Below, piece by piece: positions 35,784 to 43,065 of a DNA stretch of 45,861 nucleotides (the stretch's first letter is position 1; each line of letters begins with the position of its first letter). Made by a program: the position numbers and the translations under genes. The stretch comes from Flavobacteriales bacterium (GTDB lineage Bacteria > Bacteroidota > Bacteroidia > Flavobacteriales_D > Sanyastnellaceae), in the NCBI GenBank assembly GCA_028823145.1, contig JAPKCA010000006.1, forward strand, positions 1 to 45,861, read 5' to 3'. The notes under the pieces were generated by a model. The model saw only the letters and a list, made by a program, of their open reading frames with translations, had not been told where the DNA came from and ran no database searches.

Positions 35784-36644
35784 TTAATAATGCCACAAAT
35801 CATGTTCCAAGAGGAACAGATCATGCTTAATCTGTTGAGATTCTGCCAGTGCATCCAATCCCAAGGCGTAGCTAGCGATCGAACGATCATATACGTTGGA
35901 CTCTTTGACAACAAAGCTGTTGAAGAAGCGCTTTTGGAAAATGTCCTCAAACGTTCGACGCTGTGAGTCATTCATGGGATTGTAAGCCGCAGCGTTTGCG
36001 AATACATAGCGACATTCTGGGTAGTACAACCAGAACAATGTCTGAGGAGCTTTCAATTCGCCTTCGCTATCAGTTTCCTGCCATAGTGGAGCAATACCAA
36101 TGATTCGGACATAGCGCTCACCACGCTGGCGATCCCAAATCCAATCTTCTTTGACGAGGTATTTAGAAATTGCTTGTGCTTCAATGGGGCGCTTTTCAGG
36201 ACGGTCACCAATTTTTTCTCCTGTGTCGAGGTCGAAATCAGGAATCAAAACGGTCGGGTTGAGAATAGAATCGACTTGATTGGGAGACATGGGATAGCGA
36301 AATTCATCATCATCACCAGCCGGTCCTGTGCTATATGCGACCAAAGAACCTTCTTCCAATAGAGCGTGTCGGATAACATCGAATAGGCTCTTGCGATCGG
36401 CGATCGGCCTAATTGGATAATAAAGGGGATGATTGATTTTTTCCCTTAGATCAATCTGTTGCCAGATGCGCTTGGTATACATCACATCCGATTCTCGTAG
36501 GTACGGGTAAGGCACGACACGCTTGGTGATGTTGGACTCTTTGACGTAGGCTCCGTCGAGTACATTGGACACCTGAGCTTGGCTCGTTCCAATGGTCGCT
36601 ACAAACGAAGCAATCAGGAATAGGGTGGATGTGAATATGCGCAT
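35784..36644 (-). CDS. gldN: Type IX secretion / gliding protein GldN
   Basis: A periplasmic ring component that associates with GldK beneath the outer membrane. 286 residues with a cleavable signal peptide (MRIFTSTLFLIASFVATIGT, ending SQAQ). Conserved stretches include KRVVPYPYLRESDVMYTKRIWQ-type N-terminal residues (WQQIDLREKINHPLYYP), GEKIGDRP, VKEDWIWDRQRGERYVRIIGIAP and FWLYYPECRYVFAN. Size and position after gldM fit the PorN/GldN family. It is the last gene before the terminator. Confidence 0.95.
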   Translation of the reverse strand: MRIFTSTLFLIASFVATIGTSQAQVSNVLDGAYVKESNITKRVVPYPYLRESDVMYTKRIWQQIDLREKINHPLYYPIRPIADRKSLFDVIRHALLEEGSLVAYSTGPAGDDDEFRYPMSPNQVDSILNPTVLIPDFDLDTGEKIGDRPEKRPIEAQAISKYLVKEDWIWDRQRGERYVRIIGIAPLWQETDSEGELKAPQTLFWLYYPECRYVFANAAAYNPMNDSQRRTFEDIFQKRFFNSFVVKESNVYDRSIASYALGLDALAESQQIKHDLFLLEHDLWHY

Positions 36645-36658
36645 GTTTTCTGATTTTA

Positions 36659-38374
36659 TCAGGCTACTTTCAATTTCATTGGAGCGAGTTGACGCTCCGT
36701 GCCGTCTGGCATGGAAACCACGATGTCTTCAATGTAGATGACGTTTCCGCGCCCGACTCGTTTCAACAATTCTGACATGTCCGAAGTCAAACGATTGCTA
36801 TTGGACTTGCGTTCGACCAGTGCACCATCGCGGCTCACCGATATGCTAAAGCTTTTGACCGTGACTTTGACATCAAAGTCGAAACTCTGCATTTTAGCAC
36901 TTACGCCAGGGGCGCCTAGTACGGTATTCTTGGAGATGGTACGATCAGTGGGTGTCTTGCCAGCAAAGGAAGGCACTGGGTCAGGGATCCGTTTCACACG
37001 AAAGTCACTGGCAGGCAAGGTTTTTTTGCTTCCATCGGGCATAGTCGCAGACACCGTAATTTTCGCCTCTTTTGATTTCCCTGGCTCGACGATGTAGGTT
37101 CCATCTCCCTGCTTTCTAATCTTGTTGTCTCCACTAATGCGAACCTCAAGCTTGTCGCCAGGAACACCAGGAACAGAGACTTCAACCGGATTTGGAACGC
37201 CTCGATAAAAAACATTCATTTTGGTTGGAGAAACCACCAAAGCGGGTTCTGCCACCGTGAACGATGGTGTGTAGAAAGCATACGGTTCCACATTGCCGTC
37301 GGGCCCTTGGAATCGAATGAGTCCTTTGTAGTTCACATCGCCTAAAGCCATGCCTTTTGTCGATATCCGCAACTTTCCCAATCCATCAGTACCGATGGGT
37401 AAACTCTCGATATCCTCGATATCCAATTGTGTGGAATCCCGGGTATTCCATTTTTGGGAATCGATGAAGATATCCGGAGGGTTGGTTCCATCAAATGCAG
37501 CGAGCAAGACATCAGCCCTGAATGTATCGCCACGTAAGATGTAGTTGGACTCAGGCACAACGAGAGGAATCAAGTTGGTAAACTTGTATGCTTTGGCATC
37601 CACACTGCCTAGCAACCACGCCAAGATGTCTTCATGGATATCTTGAATGTCCAAGGTCATCTTGGTCATCAATGGCATCACTGCAGCGAGAGGTACGTCA
37701 TAAAAATTAGCGGCCTCCCAAAGCACTTCCTTTCCATCCTCCATTTCCGTCCCAAATTCAAACATCTCGTCCAATTGTTCCTGGAGATGTTCGGGCAAGG
37801 TTCGGGTATTTCCAAGGTTATCTTTGAATGAAATAGCCTTGGTTGCATCGCTAAATGCGACCATTTTCTGTTTCAATTCTGTGGCTGTCCATGCTCCTTC
37901 CTTGGGAGATTCCGGTTCACCACCGACCATGAATTCAGTCAAGGCCATGTACTCATCTTTCTGTTTGATGTGCTTCAGATTGAGCACCGTATCCTTTCCG
38001 GAAGCATCTTTTCCGAGGTAGCCTGTAAAATTATTTACCTCTTCTTCCCGATAATCTCCCGCAGAAAAAGCCATGCTACGTGCCTTTAATTCGGTGATGT
38101 AAGCGATCAAATCGTTCGCCTGTTCATTGACGATTTGTGCTTGATCCCGGAAAGGTTGGACCTTTTCTTGGTTTTGCAAGTACTTCGTTTCTAACTCAGA
38201 ATTTGTTTCGTTGACCTTGGCATTTAGGGTTGCCTGCGTCGATAACAAACTGTTTTCCACTTTAACGAAGCCATTCAGGACTTCTTTGGAAATATTCAAG
38301 GCAAGAAGAGCGGTGAGTACCAAGTACATCATACCGATCATTTTCTGCCTGGTTGTTTCTTTTGCTCCAGCCAT
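36659..38374 (-). CDS. gldM: Type IX secretion motor protein GldM
   Basis: Forms with GldL the proton-driven inner-membrane motor and spans the periplasm. 571 residues. The N-terminus is a single helix (KMIGMMYLVLTALLALNIS, about 11-29). The residues described as functionally important in F. johnsoniae, Arg9 in the membrane and Tyr17, are present at the same numbers here. The periplasmic part is about 540 residues, with helices to about 230 followed by beta domains (NYILRGDTFRADVLLAAFDG and VVSPTKMNVFYRGVPNPVEV). The C-terminus ends APMKLKVA. Gap to gldL 38 bases, to gldN 14. Confidence 0.96.
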   Translation of the reverse strand: MAGAKETTRQKMIGMMYLVLTALLALNISKEVLNGFVKVENSLLSTQATLNAKVNETNSELETKYLQNQEKVQPFRDQAQIVNEQANDLIAYITELKARSMAFSAGDYREEEVNNFTGYLGKDASGKDTVLNLKHIKQKDEYMALTEFMVGGEPESPKEGAWTATELKQKMVAFSDATKAISFKDNLGNTRTLPEHLQEQLDEMFEFGTEMEDGKEVLWEAANFYDVPLAAVMPLMTKMTLDIQDIHEDILAWLLGSVDAKAYKFTNLIPLVVPESNYILRGDTFRADVLLAAFDGTNPPDIFIDSQKWNTRDSTQLDIEDIESLPIGTDGLGKLRISTKGMALGDVNYKGLIRFQGPDGNVEPYAFYTPSFTVAEPALVVSPTKMNVFYRGVPNPVEVSVPGVPGDKLEVRISGDNKIRKQGDGTYIVEPGKSKEAKITVSATMPDGSKKTLPASDFRVKRIPDPVPSFAGKTPTDRTISKNTVLGAPGVSAKMQSFDFDVKVTVKSFSISVSRDGALVERKSNSNRLTSDMSELLKRVGRGNVIYIEDIVVSMPDGTERQLAPMKLKVA

Positions 38375-38412
38375 GATTTAAAGCTTATAAATGGGGTTGA
38401 TTAGGATTAACC

Positions 38413-39168
38413 TCATTTGCCCATAGCATTCAACATGTTGGAGTAAACCGTGTTAAGAGATGCCAGGTTCTTTGAAAGCACGGCAATGTTCTCCTTGTAT
38501 GCTTTCGTGTCTTCGATGGAATCACCCAAGTTTTGAACCATCTCACCCATATTCTTGTACAATGCCTGGTTGACGGTTAATTGTTCCACTTGCGCGCCAT
38601 ACATATCATTCAAGGATGAAAGGTTTTCGGACATTTGCTTCATGGATGCACTTACGGTGTCTCCCATGGTTTGTGCGTCTTTCAAGCCACTCAGCGTTTC
38701 ACTGACTTGCGCGTAACTATCTGCTAGTTCATTCACGCGTGTTGAAGCTCCAACAAGGGCATCGCCATAATCTTTGGCAGCTGATGAAACATCAGCGGCT
38801 TTTCCCATTTTTTCAGCTTGATCGCCCAAATGTCGCATGCCGTCTCCCAAGCGTTCCAATAATTCGGGTTTAATACTTGCGTCCGTCAACATGTCGTCCA
38901 ATTGACCTGTGATGCCCTTTTTTGGAGATGACCCATCGGCTGGGATAGCCAATTCCGGGTACACCAATGACCAATCTGGTTCTTCAAATGGCTTTTCAAA
39001 AGCCGAGAAAAAGAAAATAATGGCTTCGGTTCCCAAACCAAGAATCAACATCTCGCTAGCAAATGCCCAGTGTTCGATCTTGAACAATGCTCCAATAATT
39101 ACAATCGATGCGCCAATGCCATACATTTTCGCCATCAAATTTTTCCAACCTTTACTTCCTGGTTTCAT
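38413..39168 (-). CDS. gldL: Type IX secretion motor protein GldL
   Basis: Inner-membrane half of the T9SS motor: five GldL surround two GldM, and proton flow turns the complex. 251 residues from the ATG at 39168 (a TTG two codons upstream is an alternative). Two helices lie at about 14-31 (MYGIGASIVIIGALFKI) and 37-57 (EMLILGLGTEAIIFFFSAF). Lys30 and His33 in FKIEHW and Glu48 in GTEAIIF correspond to the proton-path residues Lys27, His30 and Glu49 of F. johnsoniae, with four fewer residues between helices. The remaining about 190 residues are cytoplasmic and helical (coiled coil). Confidence 0.95.
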   Translation of the reverse strand: MKPGSKGWKNLMAKMYGIGASIVIIGALFKIEHWAFASEMLILGLGTEAIIFFFSAFEKPFEEPDWSLVYPELAIPADGSSPKKGITGQLDDMLTDASIKPELLERLGDGMRHLGDQAEKMGKAADVSSAAKDYGDALVGASTRVNELADSYAQVSETLSGLKDAQTMGDTVSASMKQMSENLSSLNDMYGAQVEQLTVNQALYKNMGEMVQNLGDSIEDTKAYKENIAVLSKNLASLNTVYSNMLNAMGK

Positions 39169-39247
39169 GGTCAATAACTGCTTATTAAGGTTTCAACTTC
39201 TTGTTTAACGCCTGTTTTGAAGGATGCTGAGTCATCTTTCGTTGGGT

Positions 39248-39269
39248 GGAGCGGAATTAATTCCACTCC
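39248..39269 (-). repeat. Hairpin across the gldK stop codon
   Basis: Read leftward, GGAGTGGAATT is followed directly by AATTCCGCTCC: 11-base arms with no spacer and one U-G wobble, so a stem with a tight loop can form in the mRNA. It overlaps the gldK TAA. It has no T-tract and is probably not a terminator; it may be an mRNA processing or stability element between gldK and gldL. Confidence 0.45.
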
Positions 39270-40624
39270 TCTGGATCACCACTCTTTCCTCGTCCGAGGT
39301 AGCTCATCACACTTCGGAAACCGATGTATGCTTTGCTGGTATCTCTGTATTCAAAAGAACGTGTTCCAGTCTGACAATAGTATCCAATGTCTTTCCAAGA
39401 TCCGCCGCGAATGACTTTTCGATGCAAAGCCGGCGGGTCATCCACCGATGCGTGATAGCTGTATTCTGGGCTTAAATCATGCGCAAATTCATAGACCGTC
39501 TCATCAAAAGCGGTATTCGTCCATTCGGCAACGTTCCCGGCCATTTGATACAAACCATAATCGTTCGGTGTAAAAGACGCAATGGGAACGGTGTAAGCAC
39601 CTCCGTCCTCCACATAATCCCCCCGCATGGGTTTGAAATTGGCCAGTGGACATCCTTGTGCATTCCGCATATATGGTCCACCCCATGGATATGGGCTCAA
39701 CTCTAGGCCTCCACGTGCGGCGTACTCCCATTCGGCCTCTGATGGAAGGCGGAACCGAGAAACTTCAGTCTGCCCGTTGGTTGCGCGATATTCATTCATG
39801 ATTTGCGTTCTCCAGGCATTGAATGCTTTGGCTTGACTCCATGTCACCCCAACAACTGGATAATCATCAAAGGCGGGATGCCAAAAATATTTGTCCGCCA
39901 ATGGCTCATTGAAAGCATAGGTGTAATCACGAACCCAAACCAACGTGTCTGGATAGACATTGATCGTTTCTTCCACCACAAACTGAGAGCGATCACCATG
40001 GCCTCGAATCGAATGCAATTGGTTCAAGCTATTGACTTCTCCAAATTCCTCATCCCGCGACTCCTTGCTGGATGCTGCGTCAAAGTTGATCCACCAGTAA
40101 CGGTAGTTGAGTTTCCTCGTATCGTATTCAGCACGGTTGTAAAATTGGTCCGAACCCTGCAAGAAATACTCGTCATAAAGCAGGTCAAAAATATCTTCGT
40201 CTTCCCAATTAATGGGGTTCTCCCAGTTCAAGATATACCCCTTGTCGATAAATCGGTCGAGCTCACGACCCTGGTTATCTTCATTTGTGAAATAGTCTTC
40301 TTGGTCATCTTCGGCTAGGGTATTCCGAAACAATGAGTCCTTCACATACGTCACGAATTGGCGGTACTCATTGTTTGAAATTTCGTGAACATCGACATAG
40401 AGTGATGGGACAGTCACTGTCTTCGCCTTGGTATTCAAAGCGAATGGAACATCTTGGTCACTGGGTCCCATGGTATAAGATCCCAAGTGAATGTAATTCA
40501 TTCCATAGGGGTTCACTTGAATCCACTGTTCTCTGGGGTGTACACCGACGAGTTCCCCTTGAGGACCAGCATAACAGCCAACCAATGTGGCTGCGGTTAT
40601 GAGAATGATGAGGGTATTTTTCAT
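39257..40624 (-). CDS. gldK: Type IX secretion lipoprotein GldK
   Basis: An outer-membrane lipoprotein forming, with GldN, the periplasmic ring of the T9SS. 455 residues. Lipoprotein signal LIILITAATLVGC with Cys17. The body is an FGE-sulfatase/SUMF1 fold: YVDVHEISNNEYRQFV, VVGVTWSQAKAFNAWR, RLPSEAEWEYAARGG, GNVAEWT, VIRGGSWKD and YIGFRSV. In GldK/PorK this fold is not known to act as an enzyme. It follows porP (73-base gap) and precedes gldL. Confidence 0.96.
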   Translation of the reverse strand: MKNTLIILITAATLVGCYAGPQGELVGVHPREQWIQVNPYGMNYIHLGSYTMGPSDQDVPFALNTKAKTVTVPSLYVDVHEISNNEYRQFVTYVKDSLFRNTLAEDDQEDYFTNEDNQGRELDRFIDKGYILNWENPINWEDEDIFDLLYDEYFLQGSDQFYNRAEYDTRKLNYRYWWINFDAASSKESRDEEFGEVNSLNQLHSIRGHGDRSQFVVEETINVYPDTLVWVRDYTYAFNEPLADKYFWHPAFDDYPVVGVTWSQAKAFNAWRTQIMNEYRATNGQTEVSRFRLPSEAEWEYAARGGLELSPYPWGGPYMRNAQGCPLANFKPMRGDYVEDGGAYTVPIASFTPNDYGLYQMAGNVAEWTNTAFDETVYEFAHDLSPEYSYHASVDDPPALHRKVIRGGSWKDIGYYCQTGTRSFEYRDTSKAYIGFRSVMSYLGRGKSGDPEEWN

Positions 40625-40697
40625 GTTGCTTGCAGGCTAGGTGTCCAAATTCGTATACGTTTTAAACCGAAAAATGTTGCCAATTCGTATGTCCCGG

Positions 40698-41657
40698 TTA
40701 AAGGAAACGAGGATTGGTAAGGCGGTTAAGTACAGGAATGGTCTGGAATTTGAAACAATAACTTAAGAAGACTTCGTGCGATCCAGAAGAGTAGTTCCTC
40801 AATTCTGAAGTCGTCGAATCATAGGAGTAGCCGAGTCGGAAAACTTGTTTGGAATTGCTGAAACGCTGGTTGTCTTCCATTGCATATTCGATTCCAATAA
40901 CAGGGGCAATCGCGTCTCCAGGACGCCAAGAAACACCACCCCATACCATTTGATTCCAAAGAACATTGACATTGATGTCCGTAATCGTAGCGCTCAAGTC
41001 AGTCTTGGATAAGACATTGGAACGAAGTACCAGATAATCACCATCAAGAGAATAATCATAACCTCCCATAAAATAAAGGTGACGCTTGGGTTGGATGCTG
41101 AGGTCTTCGAGCTCTCGCTCCATCAAGTGTGTCGCGGAAATACCAGCATAAAACGATCCGGGCTTGCGGATGAAAACACCAAAATCTAAATCGATACTAC
41201 TGGACGAGGTAGCCTCATTCGGGATTGCACTGTCTTGGGTATAATCGTCAATAGCAATCCAATCATTCCCTAATTTCTTACTGAACATGGAAACGGCTGC
41301 ACCAATGCTCATGATAGCTCCGTTTGAAAGAGGTTCTAGATGATACGCGTAGCCCAACCGCGCCATGTTGTTCTCTTCTTGCCCCAAGGCATCGTTGTAG
41401 AATGAAAGCATGACCCCTCCTCTCAGCTTATCGACAAACGTATGCGCTGTGAGCATCGATGTGTTTGGATCGCGATCCAAGCCTTGCCATTGATTGCGGT
41501 ATGTTCCAGAAACACAGGTCAATTCACTGTTGCCAGCTGCGGCAGGGTTGAACGATGTTGGCTCCATATACCACTGGGTAAACTGAGGGTCTTGTTGGGC
41601 GTTCATCGCAGCGGAGAACATCGCCAATGCGCAAATCGTAAGGAGATACCGAGTCAT
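40698..41657 (-). CDS. porP: PorP/SprF-family outer-membrane protein
   Basis: 319 residues with a signal peptide (MTRYLLTICALAMFSAAMNA). The family start QDPQFTQWYMEPTSFNPAAAGN is diagnostic, followed by RNQW, GGVMLSFYNDALG, GYAYHL, beta strands to the end and a terminal aromatic-rich region ending FKFQTIPVLN. PorP-type proteins form an outer-membrane barrel linked to GldJ/GldK rings. Position directly upstream of gldK matches porP-porK-porL-porM-porN in Porphyromonas. It is the likely head of the type IX operon. Confidence 0.95.
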   Translation of the reverse strand: MTRYLLTICALAMFSAAMNAQQDPQFTQWYMEPTSFNPAAAGNSELTCVSGTYRNQWQGLDRDPNTSMLTAHTFVDKLRGGVMLSFYNDALGQEENNMARLGYAYHLEPLSNGAIMSIGAAVSMFSKKLGNDWIAIDDYTQDSAIPNEATSSSSIDLDFGVFIRKPGSFYAGISATHLMERELEDLSIQPKRHLYFMGGYDYSLDGDYLVLRSNVLSKTDLSATITDINVNVLWNQMVWGGVSWRPGDAIAPVIGIEYAMEDNQRFSNSKQVFRLGYSYDSTTSELRNYSSGSHEVFLSYCFKFQTIPVLNRLTNPRFL

Positions 41658-41684
41658 GTTAACTAGTTGGTTTCGAGCAGGTAT

Positions 41685-41705
41685 GGGTGTAGGGGCTCTA
41701 CACTC
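41685..41705 (-). repeat. Hairpin in the porP leader
   Basis: GGGTGTAG, GGGCT, CTACACTC: eight-base arms with one wobble and a five-base loop, 27 bases before the porP ATG. Not followed by a T-tract. Possible leader structure affecting porP-gldKLMN expression. The 140-base gap between the arginase-like gene and porP shows nothing else clear; TATATTAG (about 41711-41718 on the minus strand) is one base off the -7 consensus. Confidence 0.3.
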
Positions 41706-41797
41706 AAGAACGCTAATATAGAGTAATTCGCAAACTTGCTATGCTCGCAGGAGATTTCGATGCAATTTATCGGGTACAATGCGATGAAAATGGGGGG

Positions 41798-42970
41798 TTA
41801 TCCAAGCTTTTGAAAAGTGCTCCACCAGCGATCCGGCATTTTCCCATTGGAGGCTTCCTGATAAGCAGTGTATGAACAACTCACGACTTGCGTTTTTCGT
41901 CTCTGATTGCCCTTCATGATTGGGTAAGGGATTTCCATCCACCACCTATCGCTTTTGCCGCTTTTATAGAAAATGACTTCTTGATCTACTTCTTCCAAAT
42001 CGACCACGTACCGGGTGTATTCGGAGAGCGAGCATTTCGGGTAATCTGATTTTTGTGAGAAAACGCCATCCAGTACATGCCAAAGTATTTGCGCCACCAG
42101 CTGAGCACCGCGATCTCGATCATCTAGGTCGGTGTTATGCTCAAAAATCCCTAAAACTTTTAATTGGTCGCTCATGCCGGCATAGCGCGCCAATTGACAA
42201 GCTGTTACCGCACTGATTCCATTGGGGCCGGCTTTTGCATGTGCGGGGTGATCGGCTCCCCGAATAACACCACAATCAATGGAAACGAGGTCGGCATCGC
42301 GAAGGATTGGTTCCATTTCCTCCGGCTCACCCGACACAGTTCCCAGCCGAATCGCTTCGAATTGCATCTTTTCCAGCAATTCCATCGTATCCGGGTCGGT
42401 CAGGTAGCCTTGGTGCCCCAAATTGTTGTAGTCGAACAAGTAATTGGGTTCATGCAAAATGATCTCATTCATGAAATTAGATGAGGTGCATTGCCCGGGA
42501 TCCGCCCCAAAATCCAGTCGTGAATCCCACGTTACCACTTGGCTTGGTTGTCCCAAGGTTTCGAGAGCTTTGTAGAGAGAAACCGTGAGGTCTTGACCGC
42601 CACCAATGACGAGTGGGATGATACCCAATTGAATAAGCTCTGCGGTCACAGATTCCACGGCTGCAGCCGTGTCTTCTTCCGTGATTCCTGGTCGTAAGTC
42701 ACCGAGGTCAATGGTGTTTTGCCAGCCGCTATGGGGCGTCAGCCGATACAAACATTCCCTGACAGCTTGTGGGGCCGCTCCACAGCCCTCGTTATCACCA
42801 CTTCTTCGTCCATCGAGGACCCCGAAAATAGCTACACGAACCCCTTCGAGTTCCGGCCGATAATCAAATCGGTGCACGTCTATTCGGTCAGCGATACGCT
42901 GTGAACCTTCCGCATTCGAATAATGGGGAGTGTTGACCGATTCGAAGAGGTCATAGATGCCTTCCGTCAT
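41798..42970 (-). CDS. Arginase/formimidoylglutamase-fold protein with degenerate metal site
   Basis: 390 residues of the ureohydrolase (arginase, agmatinase, formimidoylglutamase) fold: VAIFGVLDGRR strand, LVIGGGQDLTVSLYKAL at 120-136, VVTWDSRLDFGAD near 145-157 and LVSIDCGVIRGADHP at 228-242. True enzymes bind two Mn with GGxH, DxHxD and DxD motifs. Here the His of the first is Gln126, the His of DxHxD is Arg151, and the second Asp of DxD is Gly234; Asp149, Asp153 and Asp232 remain. Three of six ligands are gone, so normal catalysis is unlikely. As I recall, flavobacterial homologues annotated as formimidoylglutamase share such changes. Its neighbours are topA and the type IX operon, not histidine or arginine genes. 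Confidence 0.9.
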   Translation of the reverse strand: MTEGIYDLFESVNTPHYSNAEGSQRIADRIDVHRFDYRPELEGVRVAIFGVLDGRRSGDNEGCGAAPQAVRECLYRLTPHSGWQNTIDLGDLRPGITEEDTAAAVESVTAELIQLGIIPLVIGGGQDLTVSLYKALETLGQPSQVVTWDSRLDFGADPGQCTSSNFMNEIILHEPNYLFDYNNLGHQGYLTDPDTMELLEKMQFEAIRLGTVSGEPEEMEPILRDADLVSIDCGVIRGADHPAHAKAGPNGISAVTACQLARYAGMSDQLKVLGIFEHNTDLDDRDRGAQLVAQILWHVLDGVFSQKSDYPKCSLSEYTRYVVDLEEVDQEVIFYKSGKSDRWWMEIPYPIMKGNQRRKTQVVSCSYTAYQEASNGKMPDRWWSTFQKLG

Positions 42971-43065
42971 GAGGCGAATTTCCGAGTTTCCACTTGTTTA
43001 TCTGAACAGGAACACAAAAGGTTGCTGACATCAAAACGGGGAATAACTCCACCAAAAACGAAAAG

